The notes under the pieces were generated by a model. It ran no database searches. It was not told the origin of the DNA and was given only the letters and a program-made list of their open reading frames with translations. A stretch of DNA of 38,195 bases from Frigoribacterium sp. (GTDB lineage: Bacteria > Actinomycetota > Actinomycetes > Actinomycetales > Microbacteriaceae): the NCBI GenBank assembly GCA_025408445.1, contig JANYIZ010000059.1, forward strand, positions 1 to 38,195, in the 5' to 3' direction. Below, in pieces: positions 8,199-17,041 of the stretch. The position numbers and the translations under genes were made by a program. Positions within the stretch are counted from its first letter, which is position 1. Every line of letters starts with the position of its first letter.

Positions 8199-8570
8199 GT
8201 GACAGCGGGCGCTGCCCAGTGGAGAAGCGAACAAACAGCGCTTCTGGCATTCCCCACGCTGCTGTCCATCGTCGCAATCTTCTTCGGCCGGGCATTCCCA
8301 GAGGAGCTTCTCTGGCGAGGTCACTTGGCAGGACTTCTGCGCCTTCGAATGGGCGCGCGCGGGATCATCACCACAACATCCCTTGGGTTAGCGGTCGGCT
8401 TTCGGACTGGCTACAACGCACTCTTCGACGTCGTCGCCCCCATGCCAGGCAGCTATTGGGTTGAGATAGTGACCCGGGGGATCGTTCTCGCGATCCTTGC
8501 GACCATCGCGCTGCTCGCCTGGCTGAAGCTCAGGCAGCGCCCGTCTGCCTTCGCTCGCCGACCGAAATAA
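8199..8570 (+). pseudogene. CPBP-family intramembrane protease, truncated
   Basis: The fragment contains AFPEELLWRGHLAGLL, matching the EExxxR motif of CPBP (CAAX protease and bacteriocin-processing) membrane proteins. Intact members have about 220-300 residues with several helices before this motif and conserved histidines after it. Here only ~123 residues exist, the N-terminal helices are missing, and the FxxxH histidine position reads TSLGLAVGF. The GTG at 8199 has no clear ribosome binding site. It abuts the decayed minus-strand membrane protein, so a rearrangement joint probably lies near 8180. Confidence 0.5.
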
Positions 8571-8680
8571 CGTCAGTCACGAAGCGCAGGAGGAACCTCC
8601 ACCGGGACACACGGATGGTGAAAGTTGGTTTCGATTCGCTCGATCCGGCGCTCGGCGGTGTGTGTCGCTACGCTCGGGCC

Positions 8681-9235
8681 ATGTCTTCCCCGTTTCAATC
8701 CCGACGCGATCGCATCCGTGACCGAATCCGACGCCATGTCGGCCCGGACGTGACCCTTGACCGTGCCCGGAGCCGCACATCCGCTTACGTCTACGGCAAC
8801 ATTCTTGTCCTCACCGCCGTTGCGGGGGTTGACTCGGCAAGCATTCTGGATTGGACCGCTCTCTTCGTGGTCGCCGGAACAACGATTACAACTTTTTTGG
8901 CCCATATTCTCGCCCACTCGATCGGTCAACAACTCGGTCGTACCAGCGAGGAGGCGCAATTGCATATCAGGGACGAGGTTCGTGACTCATTGCCGATCGC
9001 GAGCTCGGGAAGCGTTCCGGCGCTGATGATGCTCCTTGGTGCAGTGGGAATCGTCCCGCCGCTCTGGGCTCAACTGATCGCGGCCCTGATCATCGTGGGG
9101 CGGTTAGCGTTTTTGGGGATCCTGGTTGAGAAAATGACAGCCCGCAAATCGACGTTCGGCATGCTCTGGTCCGGTGTTGTGCTCGCCGGATTGAGCGTGA
9201 TCATCGTCGGCGCGAAGATCTTTGTCACGCACTAA
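8681..9235 (+). CDS. Hypothetical integral membrane protein
   Basis: This 184-residue protein starts best at ATG 8681 (MSSPFQSRRDRI), since the upstream in-frame extension is poorly coding. A basic N-terminal stretch (DRIRDRIRRHVG) precedes four hydrophobic segments: about residues 35-50, 54-75, 105-145 in two parts, and 160-182. The segment WTALFVVAGTTITTFLAHILAHSIG contains two histidines four residues apart in a helix. I recall similar uncharacterised actinobacterial membrane proteins but no function. It is monocistronic. Confidence 0.75.
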   Translation: MSSPFQSRRDRIRDRIRRHVGPDVTLDRARSRTSAYVYGNILVLTAVAGVDSASILDWTALFVVAGTTITTFLAHILAHSIGQQLGRTSEEAQLHIRDEVRDSLPIASSGSVPALMMLLGAVGIVPPLWAQLIAALIIVGRLAFLGILVEKMTARKSTFGMLWSGVVLAGLSVIIVGAKIFVTH

Positions 9236-9497
9236 CTCGTTGGCATCGTTCCCAAATGAACGTCCTCGATAGTCTCTGCGTCCAGTGCCTTCTCCCGCGC
9301 ACGATTCGCTTTGGGAAGCCGCGCTGACCGAAGGGGTGCAGGCCATTCGTTGCACAGGTTGTCACCAGCTCAAGCCGAAATCCGTATCCCCATCGGCCAC
9401 CACACCGACAACCTCACCCCCACCGAAAGATGGGGCGCTTATGATTCAGTCGGTCGGCAGATTGCGTGACATTGACACCCCAAATCAAAGGCTCAAC

Positions 9498-10118
9498 GTG
9501 AAATATCTTGTACCTGCTTCACGGATGGCTGTTGCACTTCTGGGCCTGGCGGCGATCGTGTCGACATTCTTAGACACAGCCACGCGCGCGACGATTAACC
9601 CGTTCAACTTCTTCGGCTATTTCACCGTGCAAAGCAACATCATTCTGGTCATCGTGCTCCTGGTCGCTGCCGGCGTTTCCCTCTCCGGGAAACGCCAGTC
9701 CCACTGGTTGGTGTTGGCGCGCGGATGCGCCACAACTTACATAGTTATTACCGGTGTCGTGTACAGCGCACTGCTGGCCGGGCAAGAAGGAGGCATAACC
9801 CTCGCTTGGGCCAATACTGTGCTTCACGTGATCCTGCCGCTCTACGCTGCGCTGGATTGGCTGATCTTCAGCGACCGCACTGCCCTCCCGTGGAACAAGC
9901 TCTGGGTCGCGCTGATCTACCCGGTCGTCTGGATCATCGTTGTCCTCATCCGCGGCGCAACCGACGGTTGGGTGCCCTACCCCTTCCTGAACCCTGCACA
10001 GGGCTACGGTGTCGTCGCCCTTTACGCTGTGACCATCGCTGTTGCCGCTGTCCTGTTTGCTGCACTCATCTGGGCTGCCAGCCGATTGCACTTTTTCCGC
10101 AGCCCCGTTCTCGCGTAA
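9498..10118 (+). CDS. Pr6Pr family membrane protein
   Basis: This ~206-residue protein with about six helices belongs to the Pr6Pr/FAR-17a/AIG1-like group, whose eukaryotic members include lipid hydrolases; bacterial members are uncharacterised. Shared features are FNFFGYFTVQSNII, HVILPLYAALDWLIF and GWVPYPFLNPAQGYG. The GTG at 9498 is chosen because AAAGG stands six bases before it and because the paralogue at 36105 begins at the same point of the alignment. An ATG at 9441 in the same frame is the alternative. The threonine in TVQSN and the histidine in HVILP match the positions proposed as catalytic in AIG1-type hydrolases; that mapping is an inference. Confidence 0.8.
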   Translation: MKYLVPASRMAVALLGLAAIVSTFLDTATRATINPFNFFGYFTVQSNIILVIVLLVAAGVSLSGKRQSHWLVLARGCATTYIVITGVVYSALLAGQEGGITLAWANTVLHVILPLYAALDWLIFSDRTALPWNKLWVALIYPVVWIIVVLIRGATDGWVPYPFLNPAQGYGVVALYAVTIAVAAVLFAALIWAASRLHFFRSPVLA

Positions 10119-10227
10119 CGGTGACACACAGGCGTTCCACCACGGCAGAAAAATTGAAATGCTGAAATCACAAAAAAATGCCCGAATACCAGCCTTCACC
10201 GGACGAGACAGAAATGCTCGCAGCGAT

Positions 10228-10665
10228 TTACGCGTTCGCCGAACTGGGGATCTGCCGGGTGGCATTGTCTGGCTCGATTTGCGGCGTGTTCCAGAAGAAG
10301 GGAAGATCACGCATCACGACTACACTGTCGAGCGTTGCAGCTCCTTCCGGTAGCGCGTCGAAGTACGAGGACTTCAGGCTGATTACCTGGCCGGGCTCGA
10401 CGGCCCATTCCTTTGATGTGAGTTCCAGGGGCTCGATGCCGGTACCGTCTCTTCGCGGCGACCAGCCCACCGCACCCTGCTCGTGGAAAGCGGATGCGGC
10501 CTCAACAGTCGGGAACAGTGTGCTTGTCCACGGGCCCCCGAGCTGAACGTCCACCGAAACGTGGGTCCCGGGAGCGGTTATGTTCACTCGGAATCGGGAC
10601 TCGGTCTCGTCGAGGTCGAACCGTGCCCGTTTCTGGACGCCCGGGAACAGTCGGCCACCGGCTAG
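10228..10665 (-). pseudogene. DUF2071-like protein, 5'-truncated
   Basis: The frame preserves the C-terminal half of a DUF2071-type (YqjF/acetoacetate-decarboxylase-like fold) protein. It has LAGGRLFPGVQKRARF, then the SAFHEQGAVGWSPRRDG segment, and PEGAATLDSVVVMRDLPFFW near the end. Full-length relatives have about 230-250 residues; here about 100 N-terminal residues are missing. The similarity begins abruptly near 10665, only 30 bases from the start of the divergent hydrolase pseudogene, which suggests a deletion joint. Family assignment is from memory of the motif pattern. Confidence 0.6.
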
Positions 10666-10693
10666 GCAAACGCCTGGCAGAAACGAGACGCTG

Positions 10694-11525
10694 ATGCGCA
10701 TCACCCTGACGGACGGGCGAACGCTGGACGTTCACGACAGCACCAACGGAGTTCACGCTCCCCTAACCGTCGTCTGGCACCACGGCTCGCCACAAACCGG
10801 AGCTGCCCTCGAACCGCATCTGCGAGCCGTTGCGTTGCGCGGCATCCGCTGGATCTCGTAGGCACGACCAAGTTACGGAGGCTCGTCAGCTCAACCCGGT
10901 CGCACCGTCACCAACGCCGCAGCCGACGTCGAGCAACTCATCAACGCGATGGGTATCGAGCAGATCGCGGTCATGGGCGCTTCGGGAGGCGGGCCACACG
11001 CCCTGGCCTGCGCAGCGATCCTGGGTAACAGGGTGTGGGCCGCCGCAACGTTCGCGAGTCTCGCACTCTTCACAACAGACTTCGACTGGTTCGCCGGAAT
11101 GGCAGGAAATGGGCCATCCCTGCGTGCGGCGCAACACGGAGAGGATGCCCGCGTAATCTTCGAACGAACTTCCTCCTTCGATGAAGACAGTTTCAATTCG
11201 CGAGACTACGCCGCTCTGAAATCGGAGTGGACCTCACTCAACGCAGACGCCGGGGCCGCGATGGGAGCTGGCCCCGAGGGGCTGATCGCTGACGACCTTG
11301 CCTTCGTGAAACCATGGGGCGTTGATCTGTCAGGCGTCCGGATACCTGTGCTCCTCGCACACGGTGGCGATGACCGCATCGTCCCCTCCTTCCCACGCCC
11401 AGTGGCTCCTCGAAAATCTTTCCGACGCCGAACTCTGGACCCGGCCACGAGACGGCCACGTCGCAATTCTGAACGCAAGCATTTTGGCTATGGACTGGTC
11501 GCGGCAACGGGCACAAATGGACTGA
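10694..11525 (+). pseudogene. Alpha/beta hydrolase, internal stop and frameshift
   Basis: The gene is related to the intact hydrolase at 12437-13330: both share VMG[AS][13 protein letters not shown]-like nucleophile elbow sequence and DDLAF[VT][KR]PWGxDL. Two lesions are visible. An amber codon at 10859-10861 interrupts the frame where the paralogue has ARPGYAGS (here stop, then ARPSYGGSS, in the same frame). A frameshift around 11385-11395 moves the reading frame from [10 protein letters not shown] to [15 protein letters not shown], which runs to the stop at 11525. The catalytic histidine region (RDGHVAILN) survives in the second frame. Two independent lesions make sequencing error unlikely. 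Confidence 0.8.
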
Positions 11526-11719
11526 GATGCCCCCTTGCGCCTTTCAATTCGACCCAACCAAAATTTTGCAGACCTTCGAAGGTGAATGAGAGCACGACTG
11601 ATTTCGTCGGTAACCGAGGATTCCAGATTGGCAATCGACTGCGGGCGACTAACCGCTCGTAAGGCGGACGGTGAGCGGAACATCGAGGCCCGGGATCGGT
11701 TTGCGGGTGGGGGCTCTTG

Positions 11720-12315
11720 TCAGCTGGGACTGAGGATCAGATAGCGGTCATCGTCCACTGTCCTGCCCGACAGCTGCGTGTTCTCAGTCAGATGCTGCAG
11801 CTCTGCCTCGGCTCGGTGTCGCAGCACCAGGGAGCGGCATTCGCTCGCCCTCAACCCGGCACCGGTCGACCATCGGCCTTCAATGAGGATCAAGCGACCA
11901 TTGGGGGCGAGCAAATTCAGCCAGCGTTGCAAGACGGCGTCTGGATCTTTGAACACCCACAAGACATGCCGAGCCAGAACGACGTCGAAGGATGCCGGTG
12001 CAAACGGTGGGACGGTCGCATCACCCTGCCCAAAGTCAATGCTGACACCCGCTTCCTGCGCTTTTGAGCGGGCCACCCGAATCATGTTGCCGGAATGTCG
12101 AGGCCTGAAACCGTATTGCCCTGTTCGGCGAGAAGAACAGCAAGGCTTCCGGTTCCGCAACCGAGATCGGCAATCCGCGCGGGCTGCTCCGGAAGCAGCG
12201 GCGCCAAAAGCGCCTGCCACGCGGCACGCACCTGGGGGTCCCGAAGGCCGTGATCGGCTTCGTTATCGAAGTCGTTCGCATAGCCATCCCACAGCTGTTC
12301 AGCATCCGAGTTCAT
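11720..12315 (-). pseudogene. Class I SAM-dependent methyltransferase, frameshifted
   Basis: The first frame starts MNSDAEQLWDGYANDFDNEA at 12315 and contains motif I, IADLGCGTGSLAVLLAEQG, then ends soon after VSGLDIPAT. The second frame carries on without loss from NMIRVARSKAQEAG near 12090, through FDVVLARHVLWVFKDP, LAPNGRLILIEG and a normal C-terminus to 11720. A single one-base shift at about 12085-12092 separates them. Joined, the product would be about 197 residues, a usual length for a small-molecule methyltransferase. The rest of the sequence is undamaged, so the lesion is recent or a sequencing error. Substrate unknown. Confidence 0.8.
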
Positions 12316-12436
12316 GCCGTCATTATTCCACCGGCCATCGACCCACAAGCCGGACAGCAAGCGTGGCAGTTCTCGGGCCACATGGCCCAACTACCGACCG
12401 TGCCAACGATGTGTCACAGGGGTCACCGCGATGGTC

Positions 12437-13330
12437 TCAGTCTCGGGTGCGGAGCGCGGCAGCGAGATCCGCGAGGATTTCGGCCGGGCGATTCAGGAGC
12501 ATGGTGAGGTGGCCGTCATCGGGCAACAGCCGCGCACGGCATCCCGGTATGGCGTCGGCAAGCCAGCGACCGTGGGCTGGCGGCACCATGAGGTCCTGTT
12601 CTCCCTGCCAGAGGAAGACGGGCACGGCCAGTCGAGCAAGATCGAAACCCCACGGACGCGTGAAGGCCAGATCGTCGTCACCCCAGCCGTCGACTCCATT
12701 CTCCAACGCAAGACAGAAGCTCTCATGCATGTGTCTCGCGAATTCCCCCGTCATCACCTTCCGGTCTGGGGGGCTCAGAACGCTCTGCAGGGACGCGAAG
12801 GTGCCCTGCTCGCCCGCCGCCAGGATCTCTTGCCGCCAAAGCAGGAGCAACTTGCGCAATGGTTCTTCCCCCTCGAGCGCGGCGCCGAATTCGATTTCGT
12901 TACCCTCTCCCATTCCGTCGAGGAAGTCGAGCCCTGTCGCGGCCCATGGACCGACACCGCTCACCACGGCGACGGCGACGCAGCGGTCGCCGGCGAGGGC
13001 TCCGCAGGCCAGCGCATGCGGCCCGCCACCGGAGCTACCCATGACCGCAAACCTCTCGTAGCCGAGCGAGTCGGCCACCGCCAGAACATCGGGCACCACG
13101 TCGGCGACCGTTCGGCCGGGCAGTCGGGTGGAGCCGGCGTAGCCGGGCCGCGCGAGCGAGGCGATTCGCAGCCCCGTTGCTGCTGCCGCCTCCTCCAGGG
13201 CACCACTGAGGCGATGGCCCTCGGGCGTACCGGGAAGATCGACCACCAAGGGCGCACCATCCTCGCCGGAAATGAAGACATCGAGGGTGCGGCCAACGGC
13301 CAGAGGGATCAGGTGTCGGGTCATTGCCAT
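12437..13330 (-). CDS. Alpha/beta hydrolase
   Basis: This ~297-residue cytoplasmic serine hydrolase has the N-terminal strand GAPLVVDLPGTPEG (oxyanion region), RPGYAGSTRLPGR, the nucleophile elbow VMGSSGGGPHA, the acid region VPVFLWQGEQDLMVPP and the histidine in LPDDGHLTMLL. A cap region of about 90 residues lies between strands. The substrate is not predictable. ATG 13330 is chosen; ATG 13324 is two codons later and neither has a strong ribosome binding site. A related but broken copy lies at 10694-11525 on the other strand, so two copies of this family existed in this region and only this one is intact. Confidence 0.85.
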   Translation of the reverse strand: MAMTRHLIPLAVGRTLDVFISGEDGAPLVVDLPGTPEGHRLSGALEEAAAATGLRIASLARPGYAGSTRLPGRTVADVVPDVLAVADSLGYERFAVMGSSGGGPHALACGALAGDRCVAVAVVSGVGPWAATGLDFLDGMGEGNEIEFGAALEGEEPLRKLLLLWRQEILAAGEQGTFASLQSVLSPPDRKVMTGEFARHMHESFCLALENGVDGWGDDDLAFTRPWGFDLARLAVPVFLWQGEQDLMVPPAHGRWLADAIPGCRARLLPDDGHLTMLLNRPAEILADLAAALRTRD

Positions 13331-14097
13331 GGCGTCGAGACTGCCACACATCGTTGGGCTCTCGCTGCGCGATGCCCCCTCACTCGCCCCGCATGCATTC
13401 GACTTTCGGATGATTGCGCCATCTGACCGATGCGCAGGCGGCCCTGTTGGCGCGGATCAGTGCGGCGACGACCAACCGTCGGCTGGCCGTTGAGCGGAGC
13501 AAGCTACCGTCCCTGGATCGGTCCCATACCAAGCCGGGGATCTTATTGAAGTCGCAGATTCCGATCCGCACCTGGGCGGACTGCGACGACGCGATCAACG
13601 CACTACCCGCGATTTGGTGGATTTGCCACTATCCCAGCTCGCCACTTCAACCATCCCACCTCGGCACCCTCGGCACAGCCGGGATCGTATTGCTCGCTCT
13701 CAGTGCCGCCGGATTCCGCCGCCGAGACCTCAGGACAAGCTGAAAATAGCCAGCGTCCGAGAGCCAAGCACGATCGTCACAAGAGATATTTCTGTACCTG
13801 CCTCGCCAAAGATTTCGTCGCTCATGTGGGGCCAGGGAGCCCGGAAATCCGACGATACGCAACGATCACAGAAAACCGTCACAGAGCGCGGAGAGCTACA
13901 GATCTCAGTCTTGACTGAAGAGGTGTCTCGCGGACGATCGTCTACGAACCACGGTCCGTAGGCGATGTTGGCCTGGAACGCGATCTGGTAGCCACCACTG
14001 ACCAGAGCCTCTCCTCGATTCGATGGCGAGAGCACCCGTGCACGAGTAGGAGTCACGAGGAAGACGGAGGCCCCGCTCCTCGCTTGCATCCGTGGCG
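13331..14097. other. Gap with a transposase fragment and no intact gene
   Basis: Apart from the transposase fragment at about 13414-13600, no gene can be supported. A minus-strand frame 14101-13730 encodes 123 residues without recognisable motifs. I would not call it. Confidence 0.4.
13414..13600 (+). mobile_element. Transposase fragment, linker region before the integrase core
   Basis: The frame reads LTDAQAALLARISAATTNRRLAVE followed by SHTKPGILLKSQIPIRTWAD. I recognise this as the segment between the N-terminal helix-turn-helix and the DDE core in a large actinobacterial integrase-catalytic-domain transposase family, where it continues VPGFVEIDLVGHEGG. Here the similarity stops after WADCDDA, and no catalytic residues remain. 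It represents a dead insertion sequence. Recognition is from memory and needs a search. Confidence 0.65.
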
Positions 14098-14631
14098 TCA
14101 AGCGCCTGCCCGTGCGGCCGCTGTGCGAGCGGCTCGCGTCGCTACTGCCATGCGGGCCAGATAAACGGGCGAGGGCGGCGTCCAGCCCAGTTGTTGACCC
14201 ATCCCAAGATCGTCGCGGTTAGCCCAGTGCTCGATCACCGCGCCCCCAACCACCCGGAACCAGTGCGTCTGGGTGACGGCGAAGGTGCGCCCTCTTGCCG
14301 GGAACACCACCTCCACGCGGGCATCCGCCCGGTAGGCGACGAACGGCCCGGTCTGGCGACCGCTCATCGTGGCGTGGGCGACCACGAGGTCACCGTTTGC
14401 GACGACGTCGTGGACCTCCCACTGCAGGTCGGAGAACGCTGTGGTCAGCCACCGGGCGCTGGCCTGGAACGCCTCCGGCCCGACACCACGGCAGTCTTCG
14501 GGCTCGTGCACCGCTTCCCGGTTCACCGCCTCCGGGTGGAACAACTCTTGGAACCCAGCCAGGTCGTCGGTCGACACGTTATTCAACGCCCGATGACAGA
14601 ACTCCCGGACGTCGGTGGCGGGCTGGGTCAC
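14098..14631 (-). CDS. SnoaL-like ester cyclase family protein
   Basis: The ~177-residue protein has the cone-shaped SnoaL/polyketide-cyclase-like fold pattern. It has an N-terminal helix (DVREFCHRALNNVSTDDLAGFQELF), a RGVGPEAFQASARWLTTAFSDLQWEV segment, then strands ending in THWFRVVGGAVIEHWANRDDLGMGQQLG, the most diagnostic part. The GTG at 14631 is chosen because GGGGAG stands seven bases before it. Members catalyse aldol-type ring closure in some antibiotic pathways, but most genomic copies, including isolated ones like this, have no known substrate. It stands alone among decayed genes. Confidence 0.8.
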   Translation of the reverse strand: MTQPATDVREFCHRALNNVSTDDLAGFQELFHPEAVNREAVHEPEDCRGVGPEAFQASARWLTTAFSDLQWEVHDVVANGDLVVAHATMSGRQTGPFVAYRADARVEVVFPARGRTFAVTQTHWFRVVGGAVIEHWANRDDLGMGQQLGWTPPSPVYLARMAVATRAARTAAARAGA

Positions 14632-14838
14632 TGGGTGTCTCCCCAGCAAGTTGTACAGACGGCGTCTATCCGATAGAGGCCAGTATCCTCATTCCGTACC
14701 CGACGTCAATACGACGCGTTGACTCATAGGAAACCTCCGCGTAGTCGTATTCGTTGCCTCAAATGAGATCCTCCGCTTCGGCGTGGAGTGTGATCCAGGG
14801 GTCGGATGCGGGTTACGCCCGTTTGTATCGATCTGACA

Positions 14839-15136
14839 ATGACGCAGCGGCAGGCTGTGACGAAGAAGAAAGCACTCGCGCATCGGGCCACTGATCGGGC
14901 GGGTAAGGGCCGGATCCTGACCGAGTTGGTGGAGCTGACCGGGTGGCATCGTGACTACGCCCGCACGGCGTTGACATTGAAAATGGTGAAGTCGCGGGCG
15001 GGTGCAACTGCGACACATTCAGATGAATGCCGAGTTCGCAAAGGTCCACCCCACCGCCCAGTCCCGACAGATCCTCGCCTTGGCGAAGAAACTGGCGGGC
15101 CTGAAACCAACCATCAACCGTGCTTGGAACGCCTAG
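14839..15136 (+). mobile_element. Transposase N-terminal fragment with a second short fragment
   Basis: From ATG 14839 the frame reads MTQRQAVTKKKALAHRATDR, then GRILTELVELTGWHRDYARTAL, the N-terminal DNA-binding part of the same transposase family as the fragment at 13414. Similarity ends near 14990. A second frame from 15002 to the TAG at 15134-15136 reads FAKVHPTAQSRQILALAKKL and ends INRAWNA; it may be the C-terminus of the same protein after an internal deletion, but I am not certain. Since the N-terminal piece lies downstream of the internal piece at 13414 on the same strand, two different copies must have been present. Confidence 0.65.
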
Positions 15137-16037
15137 CCCAGGTGGGGTTCTCATACGAGACAACGAAGAACCCTGCCGGAGGTAATGACGTGAGGCAACA
15201 GGGTCGGGTTCAGGGATCTAACTCCGACAATTTCTGAGTTGGCTAGAGCGACACTCGTCCCGCGCGAATGTGTATTTCAGGGACCCCACAAGCGTGACCC
15301 CGCCGACCGGCCCACCACCTTCGGGGCGTAGGGCAGCTCATCCTCGCCTGCCTGAAGCTCGCGCCCGATCCGGCACCCCTTTGGTAGATCGCTGCACCGC
15401 ACTGCGACTCGAGGCCGAGCCAACCACATTCGCATCGTCAAAAAGGTGGGCCATTCACAAGGATCGTAAGCCTCGTGCTTCCAGGGCAACTCGAGGCAGA
15501 AGCGGACCGACATCTTCATCAGCCAGCCTGTGCCGTTGATGACTATTTCAGATCACGGGCGCTACCCCACGTAGATGCGGTCAGCGTAGGCGAGCAGGAT
15601 CACCTTCCCAGACGTTCAAGCGCCTCCACGCACCGCCTGCCTGGCCACGTTCTGCATACGCCGACCCTCCAGTTCGGCAGGTCGGCGCAAGGCACAACTC
15701 AGCATCAGCCAAGCGAAGAGTCCTGGGCATGAGTCATGCTGGCGACACGACCTACCAGAGCTGACCATTCGCCGTTAGACGCTCACAAGCGTCGCAATCT
15801 CGATTTCTCCGAAGTCCTGATCGGAGTTCAGGACAACGGCACGTTGGAGCGTCGATCTGACCGGGCGAGAAGCGGTAAACGAGGATCCGGGTCGATGCGC
15901 CTCTGTCGACGCAGGAGCGCACGGGATTTTTCCGCGCGAGCCCCGCCCCCCCGCTGTCGGGGAGGCTCACGGGTAGGGCAGCGTAAACTGGCGGCGTTGC
16001 CCACCGGGGTGACAGGGCAGGCGGGAGTGGGTTGGCC
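15137..16037. other. Gap without a supported gene
   Basis: About 900 bp with no recognisable product. A minus-strand frame 15519-15277 (80 residues, ending AGSRLWGP) has acceptable codon use and could be a gene fragment, but shows no known motif. The 3' part must hold the promoter of the membrane protein gene at 16038. Confidence 0.4.
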
Positions 16038-16742
16038 GTGTCATTCCCCACCCGCGCTGCAGATGCGAGCATCGATGCCGTGCAGCGGGCAGCCTACTGG
16101 CCGATGCCGATCGCCAGGGCCGTGCCCGCCGCGGGCCTCGCCCTTGTCATCACCTTCTCCGCTGATCACTCCGCCCGCTTCGGACTCCTCTCCTTCGGTG
16201 TCTTCGGCATCGTTGCGGGCCTCGCTCTCGGGGCGGTCACGCAGTTCAGACTGGCCGGTGCGCGTGTGCGTCCCTACTTCCTGACGCAGGCCGCGGTCAC
16301 CCTGGTCGCGGGACTTGGCGCACTTCTGGTGAGTAGCGGCCACACGAGCAGCAGCGAAGTGGGGTTCCTGTTTCTTATCCTCACGACCTTTGCGGCCGTC
16401 ACCGGGTTCCTCGAGCTGTATAGCGGAATGCGCAGCAGGCGTCGGTTCGTGGCATCCGGCGACTGGATCGGAGTGGGCGCCCTCACGGTCGTCGCGGCTC
16501 TCTCGTTCGCGCTCATACCGCCGGACTACCGCCAAAATTTCAGCGGCCCCGATCACGTGAAGCGGGTCCTGGACGCCTCCGTCGTCGCGGTCGGAGTGCT
16601 CGGCGCGTGGGCGGCGATCACCACCGTCTTTCTCGTTATCGCGGGGCTGTCGGCCAAGTGGGGAACCCAGGCGATCGCGGCATCCTCCCCACCAGAACCA
16701 GGAACGACTTCCCACCCGGCAGAGAGCGAGAACCGAACGTGA
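16038..16742 (+). CDS. Multi-pass membrane protein of unknown function
   Basis: The ~234-residue protein has six hydrophobic segments, roughly residues 25-42, 48-70, 80-98, 106-128, 145-163 and 185-212, and a hydrophilic C-terminal tail rich in Pro, Glu and Ser. It resembles uncharacterised conserved actinobacterial membrane proteins. GTG 16038 is preferred because coding quality begins there; TTG 16032 with GGAG four bases upstream is an alternative. Its stop overlaps the start of the next gene (GTGA), which points to translational coupling of two membrane proteins. Confidence 0.8.
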   Translation: MSFPTRAADASIDAVQRAAYWPMPIARAVPAAGLALVITFSADHSARFGLLSFGVFGIVAGLALGAVTQFRLAGARVRPYFLTQAAVTLVAGLGALLVSSGHTSSSEVGFLFLILTTFAAVTGFLELYSGMRSRRRFVASGDWIGVGALTVVAALSFALIPPDYRQNFSGPDHVKRVLDASVVAVGVLGAWAAITTVFLVIAGLSAKWGTQAIAASSPPEPGTTSHPAESENRT

Positions 16743-17005
16743 TCGCTCCCAACAGCAACCGTCCGAGCCGTCGGGATCGCCTCCGACCCTTTGAGTACGT
16801 CGTCATTTCGGCTGTGATCGCGGTGTTCATCGGATTCGTCGTTGTGCTGAGCACTCGCCAGGTAACTCTCGCACTGGTCTTCGCGGGCATCACGTTTATC
16901 GTCTCGTTGGTCGTGATCGCGATGCTCGCGTTGGCCGTGAAGCCGGATGCCGCCGAAAAGATCGACCTGACCGAGCAGGATCATCAATCGGACAGCGGAC
17001 ACTAA
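16739..17005 (+). CDS. Small membrane protein with two helices
   Basis: The 88-residue protein starts at GTG 16739, inside the stop region of the preceding gene. After a basic N-terminus (SNRPSRRDRLRP) there are two helices, YVVISAVIAVFIGFVVVLS and LALVFAGITFIVSLVVIAML. A short acidic, His-containing tail follows. The overlap and shared membrane nature suggest that it works with the upstream protein. No function is known to me. Confidence 0.8.
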   Translation: MIAPNSNRPSRRDRLRPFEYVVISAVIAVFIGFVVVLSTRQVTLALVFAGITFIVSLVVIAMLALAVKPDAAEKIDLTEQDHQSDSGH

Positions 17006-17041
17006 GTCTGTCGAAAAAAACCCTGCCGCCGAATACCCGGC

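Noticed and set aside
11778-13426. Long plus-strand frames (427 and 370 residues) opposite the methyltransferase and hydrolase
   Set aside because: The minus strand carries recognisable methyltransferase and hydrolase motifs; these frames are antisense shadows.
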